The notes under the pieces: model-generated
Databases searched by the model: none
The model's input: only the letters and a program-made list of their open reading frames with translations
What the model was told of the DNA's origin: nothing
In this document: piece after piece, positions 38,084-48,232 of the stretch
How the letters are laid out: each line of letters begins with the position of its first letter
Position numbering within the stretch: position 1 is the first letter of the stretch
Made by a program: the position numbers and the translations under genes
DNA from: a bacterium
GTDB taxonomy: Bacteria; Calditrichota; Calditrichia; RBG-13-44-9; J042
Direction of reading: 5' to 3'
Length of the DNA: 64,000 nucleotides
Assembly: GCA_015485355.1 (NCBI GenBank)
Contig: WFTQ01000103.1
Location: 51,056 to 115,055 of the forward strand

Positions 38084-38112
38084 ATAATATGGGAACAACC
38101 CAAAGAAGTCAA
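38084..38112 (-). promoter_or_regulatory. Sigma-70 promoter for hrcA-grpE-dnaJ
   Basis: On the minus strand TTGACT (38112-38107), 17-base spacer, TATTAT (38089-38084). Predicted start near 38077, a short leader of about 21 bases. No TTAGCACTC-type arms are seen between 38057 and 38220. Confidence 0.72.
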
Positions 38113-38517
38113 GTTGAAAAGCGCTTTGCTGATCCAGATACAATAACTTACCGTCATGGGATAGAGTTCCTTTTTCTTAGAATTCCGGGAATATTATAAT
38201 GATAATGGATTGCACCCATGGATAGGGCTCACCGAAAGAAAGGGAATTTTTTTAACGGGTATCCGATCGGTAAAGGCAGTGTTGCGGCGTTTCCACGGAG
38301 CAGACGCAGGGCCGATGAATAGGGGTTCGGGAAGTGTTTCCGCCTGGTTGGGATTCTGACCCTATGCCCGGGATGGTTTAATGTTGGAAGTTCTGGATGG
38401 AGACCGGAGGGTCTTGGTGCCCGTAACGGTGCGAAAGACGATGGTGGAGGCATCGGAATTCAAAATTTTCGATGTGCCTATTTTTTATTTCCGATTTTTT
38501 AATTATCATTTATCGAT
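38113..38517. other. Divergent spacer before the ECF sigma gene
   Basis: About 405 bases. A plus-strand TATAAT near 38195-38200 could be a -10, but its -35 is weak. A TTTTTTATTTCC-rich stretch lies before ATG 38518. No gene supported. Confidence 0.4.
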
Positions 38518-39129
38518 ATGAAGAAGGTCCTTTCAAAACGGTGGGTTCGAGGGTCGCTGGATCGGTCCCATGAGTCGGAATTATGGCGAAAGATGCAAGG
38601 GGGCGATCCAGAGGCCCTGGAGCTCATATTTAAATGGCATTACCCCTACCTGTATGATTACGGATTGAAGATCAGCCGGAAGCCCGAGCTGGTAAAGGAC
38701 TGTATTCAGGATGTCTTTGTGCATTTGTGGGAGCGGCGGGGGCGATTATCGCAGGTGGTTTCGGTTCGGGCATATTTGATGGTCAGTTTGCGCCGCTTAC
38801 TGTTCAAAAAATTGCAGAGAGCCGGGCTTTCGGAAGTTCGCGAAGACGTTTACCCATGGGAACCCTTCGATGGGTCTTTTTCTCCCGAAGATTTTCTCAT
38901 CTATCAGGAACGTCAGGCGGAAGAACGGCGCATCATCCGCGAAGGTATTTTGAAAATCCCGCCAAAATTGAGGGAGGCGCTTTATTTACGCACCTACCAG
39001 GAACTGAGTTATTCGGAAATCGCCCACATCATGGATATTTCTCCTCAAGTGGCCCGCAATTACGTTTCCCAGGCGTTTGGGCGCTTGCGTCTATGGGTTG
39101 TGGAGAAACTTCGCCAGGTACATTTGTAG
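38518..39129 (+). CDS. ECF-family RNA polymerase sigma factor
   Basis: 203 residues. Region 2 (about 30-95) contains DPEALELIFKWHYPYLYDYG and DCIQDVFVHLWERR. Region 4 (about 135-190) contains REALYLRTYQELSYSEIAHI, typical of the FecI-like/Bacteroidota ECF factors. It directs RNA polymerase to promoters of the receptor system it belongs to. The FecR-like anti-sigma gene and a TonB receptor with an STN domain follow on the same strand, which fits cell-surface signalling. Confidence 0.94.
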   Translation: MKKVLSKRWVRGSLDRSHESELWRKMQGGDPEALELIFKWHYPYLYDYGLKISRKPELVKDCIQDVFVHLWERRGRLSQVVSVRAYLMVSLRRLLFKKLQRAGLSEVREDVYPWEPFDGSFSPEDFLIYQERQAEERRIIREGILKIPPKLREALYLRTYQELSYSEIAHIMDISPQVARNYVSQAFGRLRLWVVEKLRQVHL

Positions 39130-39350
39130 CTTACCGGATAAGGGGTTCCCCCGCCGCCCTGAAGCCTCAACACCCGACCGCCCCCGGCAGGTGCACCTGA
39201 AGGGAGTTCCGGGAAACCGGGGAAGGGAGCAGGATGGGGAATGGCTCCGGGGGCAAATTTTTATTTTCGAACCGTTACAAAGGCGTTCTCCGGGCCTCTT
39301 TCTATGTGAACAATAACGAACGTGAATCATCAGTAAGCAAAGGAGGAGCA

Positions 39351-40421
39351 TTGGACGGGCCGATTCATTCTCCGGAACAACTCTTGATGGATGCATCTTT
39401 CCTGGAGTGGGTGAGCGGAAGGGCCTCTTTGGAGGTGCAGAATCGCTGGAATGCCTGGTTAAATGCCAGTCCGATTCATCGGGAGATGTATCAGGAAGCG
39501 CTGGAATTGCTTCAGGCGGGCCGTTTTGGGGATTCTCGGTGTCCGGATGTGGAACAGGAGTGGCGGCGGCTGCAGGCGCGCCTGGACCGGGTAGAAGAGA
39601 GCCGCGATGCCCGGGCGGGGCGGCGGGGACGTTCCCGTTCGTCCCTCCGCCTGCGGAATCGACACCCTTGGCCGGTGTACGGATTGGCGGTGTTCATGGT
39701 GCTGGCGGCCCTTGCTCTGGTGCGGGTCTACCTGCTGGACAGGCAACCGTCAATGGAATGGACGGTAGTGGAGACCCGCTTGGGGGAGAAGAAAAAAATC
39801 CATCTGCCCGACGGCACCGTCATTCATTTGAATGCCCGTTCAACGCTGCACTATCCGAAGCAGTGGACTCAAGACACCCCCCGATGGGTCCGTCTAAGGG
39901 GGGAGGCTTTCTTTCAGGTCAGGGCGGATTCCAGGGGATATCAGCGGCAATTTCGGGTGCAAACCGCCGATGGCATCATCACGGTGCATGGAACCCGGTT
40001 TGATGTGTGGGCCTACCCGGAAGGCACCCGAGTGGTGCTGGAGGAAGGGCGGGTGGAAGTACGGACGACTCGATCCCCGGGCGTCAGGGCGTTTTTACGA
40101 CCGGGGGAAAAGGTGTTTTTCCAGGGGAATTCTCGGCGGTTGGTCGTCGAACGCACCAATCTGCAAACCTATTTAACCTGGTGGAAACCGGAGTTGAAAT
40201 TCGATCATACGCCCTTCGCCGAGATCGTGGATCGCTTAGAACGCACTTATGGAGTGAAAATCGTTGTGGAAGATGACCGGTTGCTGTCCCGGACCCTTTC
40301 GGGTTCCATCGAAAACACCGGCTTGCCGACCATCATTCAGGCACTTTCACGGGTACTCCAGGCGCCGGTGGACTATCGGGACACCCACATTGTTTTCCGT
40401 AAAGGCCCGAACCGATTTTAA
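39351..40421 (+). CDS. FecR-family anti-sigma factor
   Basis: 356 residues from TTG 39351, chosen because AAAGGAGGAGCA stands directly before it and the domain begins soon after. An in-frame ATG at 39234 would add 39 residues that do not resemble the family. N-terminal anti-sigma helices (FLEWVSGRASLEVQNRW) are cytoplasmic. One membrane helix follows at about 106-130, then the periplasmic FecR domain (GEKKKIHLPDGTVIHLNAR, RGEAFFQV, VHGTRFDVWAY) and a C-terminal DUF4974/STN-like domain (FDHTPFAEIVDRLERTYGV). It transmits a signal from the outer-membrane receptor to the sigma factor. Confidence 0.9.
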   Translation: MDGPIHSPEQLLMDASFLEWVSGRASLEVQNRWNAWLNASPIHREMYQEALELLQAGRFGDSRCPDVEQEWRRLQARLDRVEESRDARAGRRGRSRSSLRLRNRHPWPVYGLAVFMVLAALALVRVYLLDRQPSMEWTVVETRLGEKKKIHLPDGTVIHLNARSTLHYPKQWTQDTPRWVRLRGEAFFQVRADSRGYQRQFRVQTADGIITVHGTRFDVWAYPEGTRVVLEEGRVEVRTTRSPGVRAFLRPGEKVFFQGNSRRLVVERTNLQTYLTWWKPELKFDHTPFAEIVDRLERTYGVKIVVEDDRLLSRTLSGSIENTGLPTIIQALSRVLQAPVDYRDTHIVFRKGPNRF

Positions 40422-40435
40422 TCTTCGGTTCCCCT

Positions 40436-43420
40436 ATGGTACACGAAAAATCGAATGGTCGTTTAGCCATGAAGCCTTTTAACATCATCTGGTTCTGGGT
40501 GTGGCTTTTGCCTGGAATCCTGCTCGGCCAGAAGGCCGATACGGTGCTTATGGCTCAATCGTACCAGCAACTTTCCCGCAGCGGGGGCATGCTGTTGAAG
40601 GATGCTCTACTCATACTGGAGGAGCTGTACGATGTGCACTTCATCTACGAGGATGAGCTGTTGAAGAATCGCAAGAGTGCCCCTGTGGATAAGATCACCG
40701 GAAATTTTCATAAAGACTTGCGCAAGGTGTTGGGGGTTCATCCCATTCATTATTTAAAGGTGGGCCGGAAGACCTATGTGTTGTATTCCAGTAAGAACAT
40801 CGCTTCACGCGGTCGAATGATTCGGGGGCGGGTACAGGATACCCACGGAAGGGGCATCCCCGGCGCGGAAGTGTTTATTCAGGGCACGCCGTGGGGGGCG
40901 GCGGCGGATGAAAACGGGGACTATGCAATCCCCAGTGTGCCGGAAGGCAAGTACACGCTCATTGCCCGATGTATGGGATACCGGACCGTATACCGGGAGG
41001 TGCTGGTGCGGGAAAAGGGGATACTTACCCAGGATTTTGTGCTGGATGTGGATGTTTTAAACATGGAAGAGATCGTTACCCTTGCCTCGCGCAATCCCTT
41101 GACAAAAATCGAATCCAGTGTGGCCATCACCACCGCCAACAATGAGCAAATTTTTGAGCGTTTCCCCCTGAGCACCGCCGATCTGCTGAAGGCCATACCC
41201 GGATTTTATATCGAAAGTTCCGGGGGGGTGAGCGGCAACAATTTGTTCCCCCGGGGCATTCCCCAGGATGGCAGTTACCGCTATGTGGCATTTTACGAAG
41301 ATGGCATCCCCATTTTCGAAGCGCCGGAGCTGTCCTTTGCCAATATCGATATTTTTATGCGCATCGACGAAACCATTGCGGCCATGGAAGGGGTCCGTGG
41401 AGGTACGGGATCGATCTACGCCAGTAATGCGCCGGGGGGGATCATCAACTTTGTCAGCAAAACGGGTGGAGAAGGGTTTCAGGGAGTCACTCGCTTGACC
41501 CTGGGTACCCGCGGATTGTATCGGCTGGATTACAATATGGGAGGTGCCCTGCTCCAAAAGGTGCGTTTTAATGTGGGAGGGTTCTTCCGATACGATAACG
41601 GTATTCGGCCGCCGGGATTCATTGCCAATCGCGGGGGCCAGGTGAAGGCGAACCTGACCTACCTGTTTCGAAGAGGGTATCTGCGGGCCTTTGTAAAGTA
41701 TCTGAACGATCGCAACATTTTTTACTTACCGGTGCCGTTGCAAAATCCCGACCGCCCGGTGCCCCTGCCGGGGTTTAATCCAAACTACGGAACCATGACC
41801 AGTGTGTATGCCGATAACGTCCTCTTTCCGACACCGGCGGGAGAAGTGTTGGAGGGGCGAATCTCGGATGGCATTCATCCCCGGGCATTTTCTGCGGCGC
41901 TGGAAAGCGTGGTGGACCTGGGAAAAGGATGGACCGTACAAAATGTGGTTCGTTACTTTCAGGCCCGTTTGCAGTTTAATGCCATCTTCTCTCTGGACAA
42001 TCCCTTTCCGGCGACATTGTTTGCCGATTCCGTCAAACAATTGTGGCGGTTGCCCGATTTTAACCGCTGGGAATATCGCTATGCCGACACCGGCCGGCCC
42101 ATCCCACAGGTGGATCGTTTAAACGGCAACGGCCTGGTAGCCCTGAACGGATGGTGGATGGTGTCCAAACCAATGCAAAGCATTGCCAATCGCCTGATTT
42201 TAAAGAAACGGATTAAGGGACATACTTTTAGCTTGGGGACTTACCTCAGTGCCTATGGAGCGGACGATTTCTGGTACTGGCACAATATCCTTACCGAGGT
42301 TAAGGATGCGCCCCGTTTGCTGGACCTGGTAGCGATCAATCGGAAAGGAGAGGTGATCGCCCGGGTTACCGACAAGGGATTTGAGCAATACGGCACCTTT
42401 TATGTCAATGCCCGCAACCGTGCCTTTTTGGCGGCCCTGTCGATGGTGGATGAATGGCAGATCAACGATCGCCTGCGGCTGGATGCCGGTATTCGCCTGG
42501 AGTTCAACCGCTTCCGGGGAGAGGTGGAAAACACCCGCCGGGACTTCCGTATTCCCGGCGCTCGTAGCTGGGCGGAAACCAACGTGACTTTCGGTACCGG
42601 AACTTTCCGGGAATATCAATTTACTTTTTCCGAATGGGCCGTCAGCGTCGGGGGAAACTATAGTGTCAGTCAATACCTGGCGTTTTATGGACGAGCAAGC
42701 CGGGGATTCCGAACCCCGGATTTTGATCAGTGGCTTTTTTCCGGGCAGCGGGGCAACTCCCAGTACGTGCATCAATTCGAAAGCGGAATTAAATTTTCCG
42801 GATCCCGGCTCGCTTTATTCGGTACCGTGTTTTTCAGTCAGTTGAATCATATCCCCTTTATCGACGAGCTGTTTTTGAATGGGCAAATTGTGAAGCGCAG
42901 TCGTTATGCCAGCAGTACCACTATCGGTACCGAGTTCGAAGTCATCTGGCAACCCACCCGGAGGGCCCGGATCAGTGTCATCGGTACCCTTCAGGATCCC
43001 CGGTTGCGCAATTTTAATCCCGTGTTTATCGATCCTCAAACCGGGAAGGCAATGCGGGTGTATCTGGATGGTAAACAGGTTCGCCGCATTCCCCGGGTGA
43101 TCCTGGAAATGCGTCCTGCCTACCATATTGGGCCGGTGAAACTGTATGGATTCTGGCAATACATTGGGCGGCGGTTTGTGGACGATGCCAACACGGCCAT
43201 TTTGCCCGCCTATCATTTGCTGCATGCCGGCATTGTTTACAAGCCGCACCGGCGAGGGATTCAGATCGCCGTGAGTGTGAACAACTTGACCAATGCCATG
43301 GGTTTGACGGAGGGAAATCCGCGAGTGGATCAGGTGTTTGCCAACCGGCGGGATAGGGTATTTATGGCCCGCCCGGTGCTGGGGCGGACGTTTACTCTGT
43401 CCGCCGCCTACTCGTTTTAA
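40436..43420 (+). CDS. TonB-dependent receptor with STN signalling domain
   Basis: 994 residues from ATG 40436; ATG 40469 gives a cleaner signal peptide (MKPFNIIWFWVWLLPG) and may be the true start. After the signal peptide comes an STN domain (about 45-120, LLKDALLILEELYDVHF), then a carboxypeptidase-like beta sandwich (RGRVQDTHGRGIPGAEV), the plug (SSVAITTANNEQIFERF, GVRGGTGSIYASNAPGG) and a 22-strand barrel ending in FTLSAAYSF. The STN domain should contact FecR in the periplasm. It is 14 bases after fecR. Substrate unknown; the downstream sugar genes suggest a carbohydrate. Confidence 0.93.
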   Translation: MVHEKSNGRLAMKPFNIIWFWVWLLPGILLGQKADTVLMAQSYQQLSRSGGMLLKDALLILEELYDVHFIYEDELLKNRKSAPVDKITGNFHKDLRKVLGVHPIHYLKVGRKTYVLYSSKNIASRGRMIRGRVQDTHGRGIPGAEVFIQGTPWGAAADENGDYAIPSVPEGKYTLIARCMGYRTVYREVLVREKGILTQDFVLDVDVLNMEEIVTLASRNPLTKIESSVAITTANNEQIFERFPLSTADLLKAIPGFYIESSGGVSGNNLFPRGIPQDGSYRYVAFYEDGIPIFEAPELSFANIDIFMRIDETIAAMEGVRGGTGSIYASNAPGGIINFVSKTGGEGFQGVTRLTLGTRGLYRLDYNMGGALLQKVRFNVGGFFRYDNGIRPPGFIANRGGQVKANLTYLFRRGYLRAFVKYLNDRNIFYLPVPLQNPDRPVPLPGFNPNYGTMTSVYADNVLFPTPAGEVLEGRISDGIHPRAFSAALESVVDLGKGWTVQNVVRYFQARLQFNAIFSLDNPFPATLFADSVKQLWRLPDFNRWEYRYADTGRPIPQVDRLNGNGLVALNGWWMVSKPMQSIANRLILKKRIKGHTFSLGTYLSAYGADDFWYWHNILTEVKDAPRLLDLVAINRKGEVIARVTDKGFEQYGTFYVNARNRAFLAALSMVDEWQINDRLRLDAGIRLEFNRFRGEVENTRRDFRIPGARSWAETNVTFGTGTFREYQFTFSEWAVSVGGNYSVSQYLAFYGRASRGFRTPDFDQWLFSGQRGNSQYVHQFESGIKFSGSRLALFGTVFFSQLNHIPFIDELFLNGQIVKRSRYASSTTIGTEFEVIWQPTRRARISVIGTLQDPRLRNFNPVFIDPQTGKAMRVYLDGKQVRRIPRVILEMRPAYHIGPVKLYGFWQYIGRRFVDDANTAILPAYHLLHAGIVYKPHRRGIQIAVSVNNLTNAMGLTEGNPRVDQVFANRRDRVFMARPVLGRTFTLSAAYSF

Positions 43421-43548
43421 ACACTCTGGCGCCGGAGATGAAACAGACAACCACCAACGGCATCCAGGAAAGGGGGTGATAACGACGATGCCATTTGCCT
43501 TACCAGTTTGATGGATTGATGCTATGAACCAAAAAATGGAGGCCTATT

Positions 43549-46239
43549 ATGTGGCGTAGACAGTTAACTCATGGGTGGATGATCATTTTTTGTCTGGCGT
43601 TTTGGGGCCTTGGAATGGCTCAGGATGCCGGGACGGTGCGGGGCGTGGTCACCGATGACCAGGGTGCCCCGTTACTGGGTGCGAATGTGTATCTGAAAGG
43701 CACGATCTACGGCTCTTCCACCGATGAAGATGGTGCCTTTATTATTACCGATGTGGCTCCGGGTACTTATGTGATTGTAGCGGAATATTTGGGGTATCGG
43801 ACCCAATCGCAGGAGGTATCCGTTTCTGCGGGAGCCACCGTCACGGTGAACTTCAGCCTGCCACCCGATGTGCTCAACTTCAGCGAGGTGGTGGTAACGG
43901 GTATGGTAAATCCGCGTCAGAAGATCGAATCCAGCGTGGCCATTACCACGGTCAATATCGACGAAATCACGCTGCGTGCCCCGCGGAACACCGCCGATCT
44001 GTTGAAGGCCATTCCCGGTTTTTATGTGGAAAGTTCCGGTGGTGAGGGTGGTAACAACCTGTTTGCCCGGGGTATTCCGGCGGACGGGAGTTTCCGCTAT
44101 GTGTCTTTACAGGAAGATGGACTGCCGGTTTTTGAAGATGGCGAGTTGATGTTTGGGAATGCAGACTTATTCCTGCGGGTTGACGAGACCGTCGATCGAA
44201 TGGAAGCCGTGCGCGGTGGGACGGCCTCTATTTTTGCCAGCAATGCCCCGGGTGGAATTATTAATTTTGTCAGCAAAACCGGTGGCAGTACCCTGAAAGG
44301 TCTGGCCAAATTTACCGTTGGAGATTATGGCCTCTACCGTACCGATGTAAACATCGGCGGTCCCCTGGGTGAACATTGGCGGTTTAACATCGGTGGTTTT
44401 TATCGAGTGGACCAGGGCATTCGTCCACCCGGATTTACCGCCAATCGGGGCGGGCAAATTAAAGGCAATTTCACCCGATTGCTGGATAAGGGCTATGTTC
44501 GATTCAATTTTAAATTCATGGACGATCGCAACATTTTCTATCTGCCCGTTCCATTGAAAAATCCCGCCAAACCGGCAGGAATTAGCGGCTTCGATCCCAA
44601 TTACGGAACCATGACCAGTCTGGACATGAATTACCTGAGCGTGCCTACGCCGAAAGGGGGCAGTTTCGAGAAACGTCTGGATAACGGGATGAATCCTCGG
44701 ATCACGGCCCTGGGCGGGGAGATTTTTTATGAAATAGGCGATGGATGGGCTTTGAAAAACACCTTCCGCTACACCGTCATCGACGAAGAATTCAACGCCA
44801 TCTTTTCTTTGGCGGATCCCGTCTCGGCCACCGATTATGCCGAAGGGCTGTTGGCCTCGGTGGGGGCGCCGCTGGGTGCCACCCGATACGAATATCGCTA
44901 TGCCCGAACCGGCAAGGCGATCAGAGATCCCGCTTCTATGAATGGGAACGGATTGGTGGCGAATGTGGGCTGGTGGAATGTGGAATTGCCCATGGCGAAC
45001 TTTGCCAACAATTTACAGTTATCCAAACAGTTGGGGATGCATAATCTGACTCTGGGATTTTATCATACCAACTGGCGGGTCAATTCCCTGTGGTATTGGC
45101 AGGATGTGCTGGCAGAAGTCCGCGGCGGAAAGGATGTGCAGACCCGAGCCCTGGACCTGGTGCTGCTGGATGACAACGGCAACGAAGTCATCTCCATCAC
45201 CAAAAACGGGTTGAGTAAGATCGGCAGTTTTTACCAGAACTATAGCCTGGATGCGGTGACCAATGCGGTCTATATCAACGACGAATTCGCCCTCAGCGAT
45301 CAGCTGCGGATTGATGCGGGCGTCCGTTTTGAAACCGGCAAGGTGGACGGCTATGTGGAAAACCTTGCCTCTTTTAACCTGGGAGATCCGACCACAACGG
45401 CCGACGACAATGTGACTTACGGCGATGGAACGTTTCGGCCCTATACGTGGGACTATACGGAAATCGCCTGGTCCTTGGGCGCCAACTTCAAAATGTCGGA
45501 GCAACTGGCGTTTTACGGCCGCCTGAGCGATGGTTTCCGGACGCCCGACGATCAGCACTTCGTCTTTTTCCAGGAGGGTTCCTATAAGGTCGAACAGGTC
45601 TTCCAGTTCGAAGCCGGGGTGAAATATTCCTCTCCGCACTTCGCCTTTTTTGCCTCACCCTTCGGCATTTTCTTTAAAAACATCCCCTTTTCCGACGAAG
45701 TGGTGGAGAATGGAAAGATTGTTCGTGCCTTCCGATTCGCCAATAGTCAGACCCTGGGTATCGAGATGGAAGCCATTGCGAAATTCGGAAACTTTATGGT
45801 GGACTTTACCGGAACCGTGCAGGATCCCCGCTACAAAGATTATCAACTGTTCGACTATGAAGATCCCAATAAGCCCCCCACGAAGATCGATTTCACCGAT
45901 AACCAGGTGCGGCGGATTCCGAAAATATTTTTCGAAATTCGGCCCTCGGTGGACCTGAACAATCTCAACCTGTTTGTGAGCCTGCGATATTTTGGAGATC
46001 GTTATGCGGATGACGCCAATAACAACAAATTGCCGGCCTGGAGTGCCCTGTATGCCGGAGCTTCCTATCGAATGGGCCAGTTTACTCTGTCGGTGAACGG
46101 TAGCAATCTGACCAATACCATCGGATTGACGGAAGGGAATCCGCGGGCCGGTCAGGTGATCGGTGCGGTGAAAGATATTTATATGGCGCGTCCCATTATG
46201 GGCCGATCCTTCATCGCCTCGTTAACCTACGAATTCTAA
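43549..46239 (+). CDS. TonB-dependent receptor, paralogue without STN domain
   Basis: 896 residues with a signal peptide to about 24 (AFWGLGMAQD). A carboxypeptidase-like domain (RGVVTDDQGAPLLGANVYL) replaces the STN, then plug and barrel follow, ending in FIASLTYEF. Long blocks match the preceding receptor closely, such as SSVAITTVNIDEI versus SSVAITTANNEQI, TADLLKAIPGFYVESSGG and SNAPGGIINFVSKTGG. The two are tandem paralogues. GGAGG precedes ATG 43549. Lacking the STN domain it should transport but not signal. Confidence 0.94.
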   Translation: MWRRQLTHGWMIIFCLAFWGLGMAQDAGTVRGVVTDDQGAPLLGANVYLKGTIYGSSTDEDGAFIITDVAPGTYVIVAEYLGYRTQSQEVSVSAGATVTVNFSLPPDVLNFSEVVVTGMVNPRQKIESSVAITTVNIDEITLRAPRNTADLLKAIPGFYVESSGGEGGNNLFARGIPADGSFRYVSLQEDGLPVFEDGELMFGNADLFLRVDETVDRMEAVRGGTASIFASNAPGGIINFVSKTGGSTLKGLAKFTVGDYGLYRTDVNIGGPLGEHWRFNIGGFYRVDQGIRPPGFTANRGGQIKGNFTRLLDKGYVRFNFKFMDDRNIFYLPVPLKNPAKPAGISGFDPNYGTMTSLDMNYLSVPTPKGGSFEKRLDNGMNPRITALGGEIFYEIGDGWALKNTFRYTVIDEEFNAIFSLADPVSATDYAEGLLASVGAPLGATRYEYRYARTGKAIRDPASMNGNGLVANVGWWNVELPMANFANNLQLSKQLGMHNLTLGFYHTNWRVNSLWYWQDVLAEVRGGKDVQTRALDLVLLDDNGNEVISITKNGLSKIGSFYQNYSLDAVTNAVYINDEFALSDQLRIDAGVRFETGKVDGYVENLASFNLGDPTTTADDNVTYGDGTFRPYTWDYTEIAWSLGANFKMSEQLAFYGRLSDGFRTPDDQHFVFFQEGSYKVEQVFQFEAGVKYSSPHFAFFASPFGIFFKNIPFSDEVVENGKIVRAFRFANSQTLGIEMEAIAKFGNFMVDFTGTVQDPRYKDYQLFDYEDPNKPPTKIDFTDNQVRRIPKIFFEIRPSVDLNNLNLFVSLRYFGDRYADDANNNKLPAWSALYAGASYRMGQFTLSVNGSNLTNTIGLTEGNPRAGQVIGAVKDIYMARPIMGRSFIASLTYEF

Positions 46240-46254
46240 AGTTCCTCCAGTGAT

Positions 46255-46294
46255 TGCCCCTGGGGCGTTGTTTCCGGCTCCCGGGGGCATTTGT
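46255..46294 (+). terminator. Probable terminator after the second receptor
   Basis: TGCCCCTGGG (46255-46264) pairs with CCCGGGGGCA (46280-46289), one G-T pair, loop 15 bases, followed by TTTGT. It lies 15 bases after the receptor stop. Confidence 0.5.
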
Positions 46295-46542
46295 ATCCCT
46301 TTTGGGGGATATGGAGGGGAGGTGCCGTCGCTGTAGCGGGCCGGTGTGGGGGACATCCCGCCGGCATCTGGAAATCGTGGCCCTCCTGCGGTACCCGAGG
46401 GCGGCGTTCCCGAAAGGTTACGGGCAATCCATTTCCGGGGGATTGGGGAAAAAAGATCGGCCGACGTAAGAAAGATGGCGTCTTTTTTCTCCATTTTTCT
46501 TATCTTTATCCCTTTGGTTGAACCAAAACAGAGAGCGGAGCG
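46295..46542. other. Spacer before the first SSS symporter gene
   Basis: With the terminator this makes a 303-base gap. A pyrimidine-rich stretch (TCTTTTTTCTCC... near 46482-46510) may hold a promoter for the symporter, but no clear hexamers are visible. Confidence 0.35.
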
Positions 46543-48126
46543 ATGCCTCAATTTTCCATTCATCCGATTGATTTTACGATCGTGGGGCTCTATGCCCTGT
46601 TTGTCGTTTGGTTGGGATTTAAGATTGCCCGTACCCACGAGAGTGCCGAGGACTATTTTTTAGCGGGTCGTAATATGACCTGGCCCTTGATAGGATTCTC
46701 TCTGCTGGCGTCGAATATGTCCAGCACCACCCTGGTAGGCTTGGCCGGCGATGCCTACAGTACCGGCATCTCGGTCTATAATTACGAATGGATGGCCGCC
46801 GTAATCCTGGCCTTTTTTGCGATTTTTATTTTACCCTTCTATTTGCGTTCGGGCATTTACACCATGCCCGAGTTTCTGGAAAAGCGCTACGACGGGCGAG
46901 CCCGTTCGTATTTTTCCTTTCTGACGCTGTTTTTAAACATCGTGGTGGATACGGCCGGTAGCCTGTATGCCGGTGCCCTGATGGTAAAACTGGTGTTGCC
47001 CGAGGTCCCCATGTGGCAAACCATTGCCGTCATGGCTTTTCTCTCGGGTGCCTATACCATTGCCGGGGGACTGGCGGCGGTGATCTATACCGATTTGATC
47101 CAGGCGGTTTTATTGTTGATCGGATCGGTGATCATCACCGTTGTGGCGTTTGGAAGGATCGGTAGCTGGAGCGAAGTATTGGCCGTTACGCCTCCGGAAA
47201 TGCTCAGTCTGGTGCAGCCCCTGGATGATCCCGCCGTGCCCTGGTTGGGACTGTTGACGGGCGTACCTTTGCTGGGCTTCTATTTCTGGTGTACCAATCA
47301 GTTCATGGTGCAGCGGGTCCTGAGCGCCCGGGATGAGAATCAGGGCCGCTGGGGAGCCCTCTTTGCCGGATTGCTGAAATTGCCCCCGTTGTTCATTATG
47401 GTGCTGCCGGGGGCCATGGCCCGGGTACTGTACCCCGACCTGCCCAAGGCCGATCTGGTGTATCCCACCCTCCTGTTCGACCTCTTACCGGTTGGGGTAC
47501 TGGGCATCGTATTGGCCGGTTTCCTGGCCGCACTGATGTCCCAGATCGATTCCACTCTGAATTCGGCCTCGACCCTGATCACCATGGATTTCGTCCGGCG
47601 TTGGCGGCCCGATTTTGACAGCGAAAAACTGATGTGGGTGGGGCGAGGGTTCACCGCCCTGTTCATGATCCTGGCATCCCTCTGGGCGCCCTTTATCGGC
47701 AATTTTGCCTCCTTGTTTAAATATCTCCAGCAGGTGCTTTCCTATACCGTGCCTCCCATCGCCGCTCTCTTTCTGGTGGGGATCTTCTGGCGTCGGGCCA
47801 ATGCTCAGGGGGCCTTCGCCGCCCTGGTGACGGGATTCTTTATGGGCATTGCCCTTTTCGTAGCGAACGAATTCTCCGGCTGGTTACACCTGCATTTTCT
47901 GTACGTGGCCTTCATTTTGTTCCTGATGGTCACGGCCGTGCTGATCGGTGTCAGTTTGCTTACCCCCGCCCCTCCGGTGGAACGGGTAGAGGGACTGACT
48001 TGGAACCGCCGTTTCTTTGAAGAAGAGTCCCGTTTGTTAGAGGCGGTACCCTGGTACAAAAATTATCGTATTCAGGCCGTGGTCCTGGTAATCGTTACGC
48101 TTGGAATAGTCGTCTGGTGGTGGTGA
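46543..48126 (+). CDS. Sodium:solute symporter (SGLT-like)
   Basis: 527 residues, about 13-14 membrane helices. It couples Na+ influx to solute uptake across the inner membrane. Family features: AEDYFLAGRNMTWPLIGFS and the SSTTLVGLAGDAY segment in the first two helices, GGLAAVIYTDLIQAVLLL near helix 5, and the Na+-site region ALMSQIDSTLNSASTL. The closest layout is sugar/inositol (SGLT) symporters. It follows the receptors on the same strand and precedes a sugar transferase, supporting a sugar substrate (inference). Confidence 0.92.
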   Translation: MPQFSIHPIDFTIVGLYALFVVWLGFKIARTHESAEDYFLAGRNMTWPLIGFSLLASNMSSTTLVGLAGDAYSTGISVYNYEWMAAVILAFFAIFILPFYLRSGIYTMPEFLEKRYDGRARSYFSFLTLFLNIVVDTAGSLYAGALMVKLVLPEVPMWQTIAVMAFLSGAYTIAGGLAAVIYTDLIQAVLLLIGSVIITVVAFGRIGSWSEVLAVTPPEMLSLVQPLDDPAVPWLGLLTGVPLLGFYFWCTNQFMVQRVLSARDENQGRWGALFAGLLKLPPLFIMVLPGAMARVLYPDLPKADLVYPTLLFDLLPVGVLGIVLAGFLAALMSQIDSTLNSASTLITMDFVRRWRPDFDSEKLMWVGRGFTALFMILASLWAPFIGNFASLFKYLQQVLSYTVPPIAALFLVGIFWRRANAQGAFAALVTGFFMGIALFVANEFSGWLHLHFLYVAFILFLMVTAVLIGVSLLTPAPPVERVEGLTWNRRFFEEESRLLEAVPWYKNYRIQAVVLVIVTLGIVVWWW

Positions 48127-48232
48127 CCGGCGGAGGAATATCGGTGCGCTCCTGTGTAAGGCATCGGGATCGACGGGTACCGAGGATGGAAAAGGAAACA
48201 TTGGGGAACTGAATGGGGATGAGAGGGCTGGA

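Noticed and set aside
38057..38220. A CIRCE operator before hrcA
   Set aside because: No TTAGCACTC or GAGTGCTAA arms, even allowing two mismatches.
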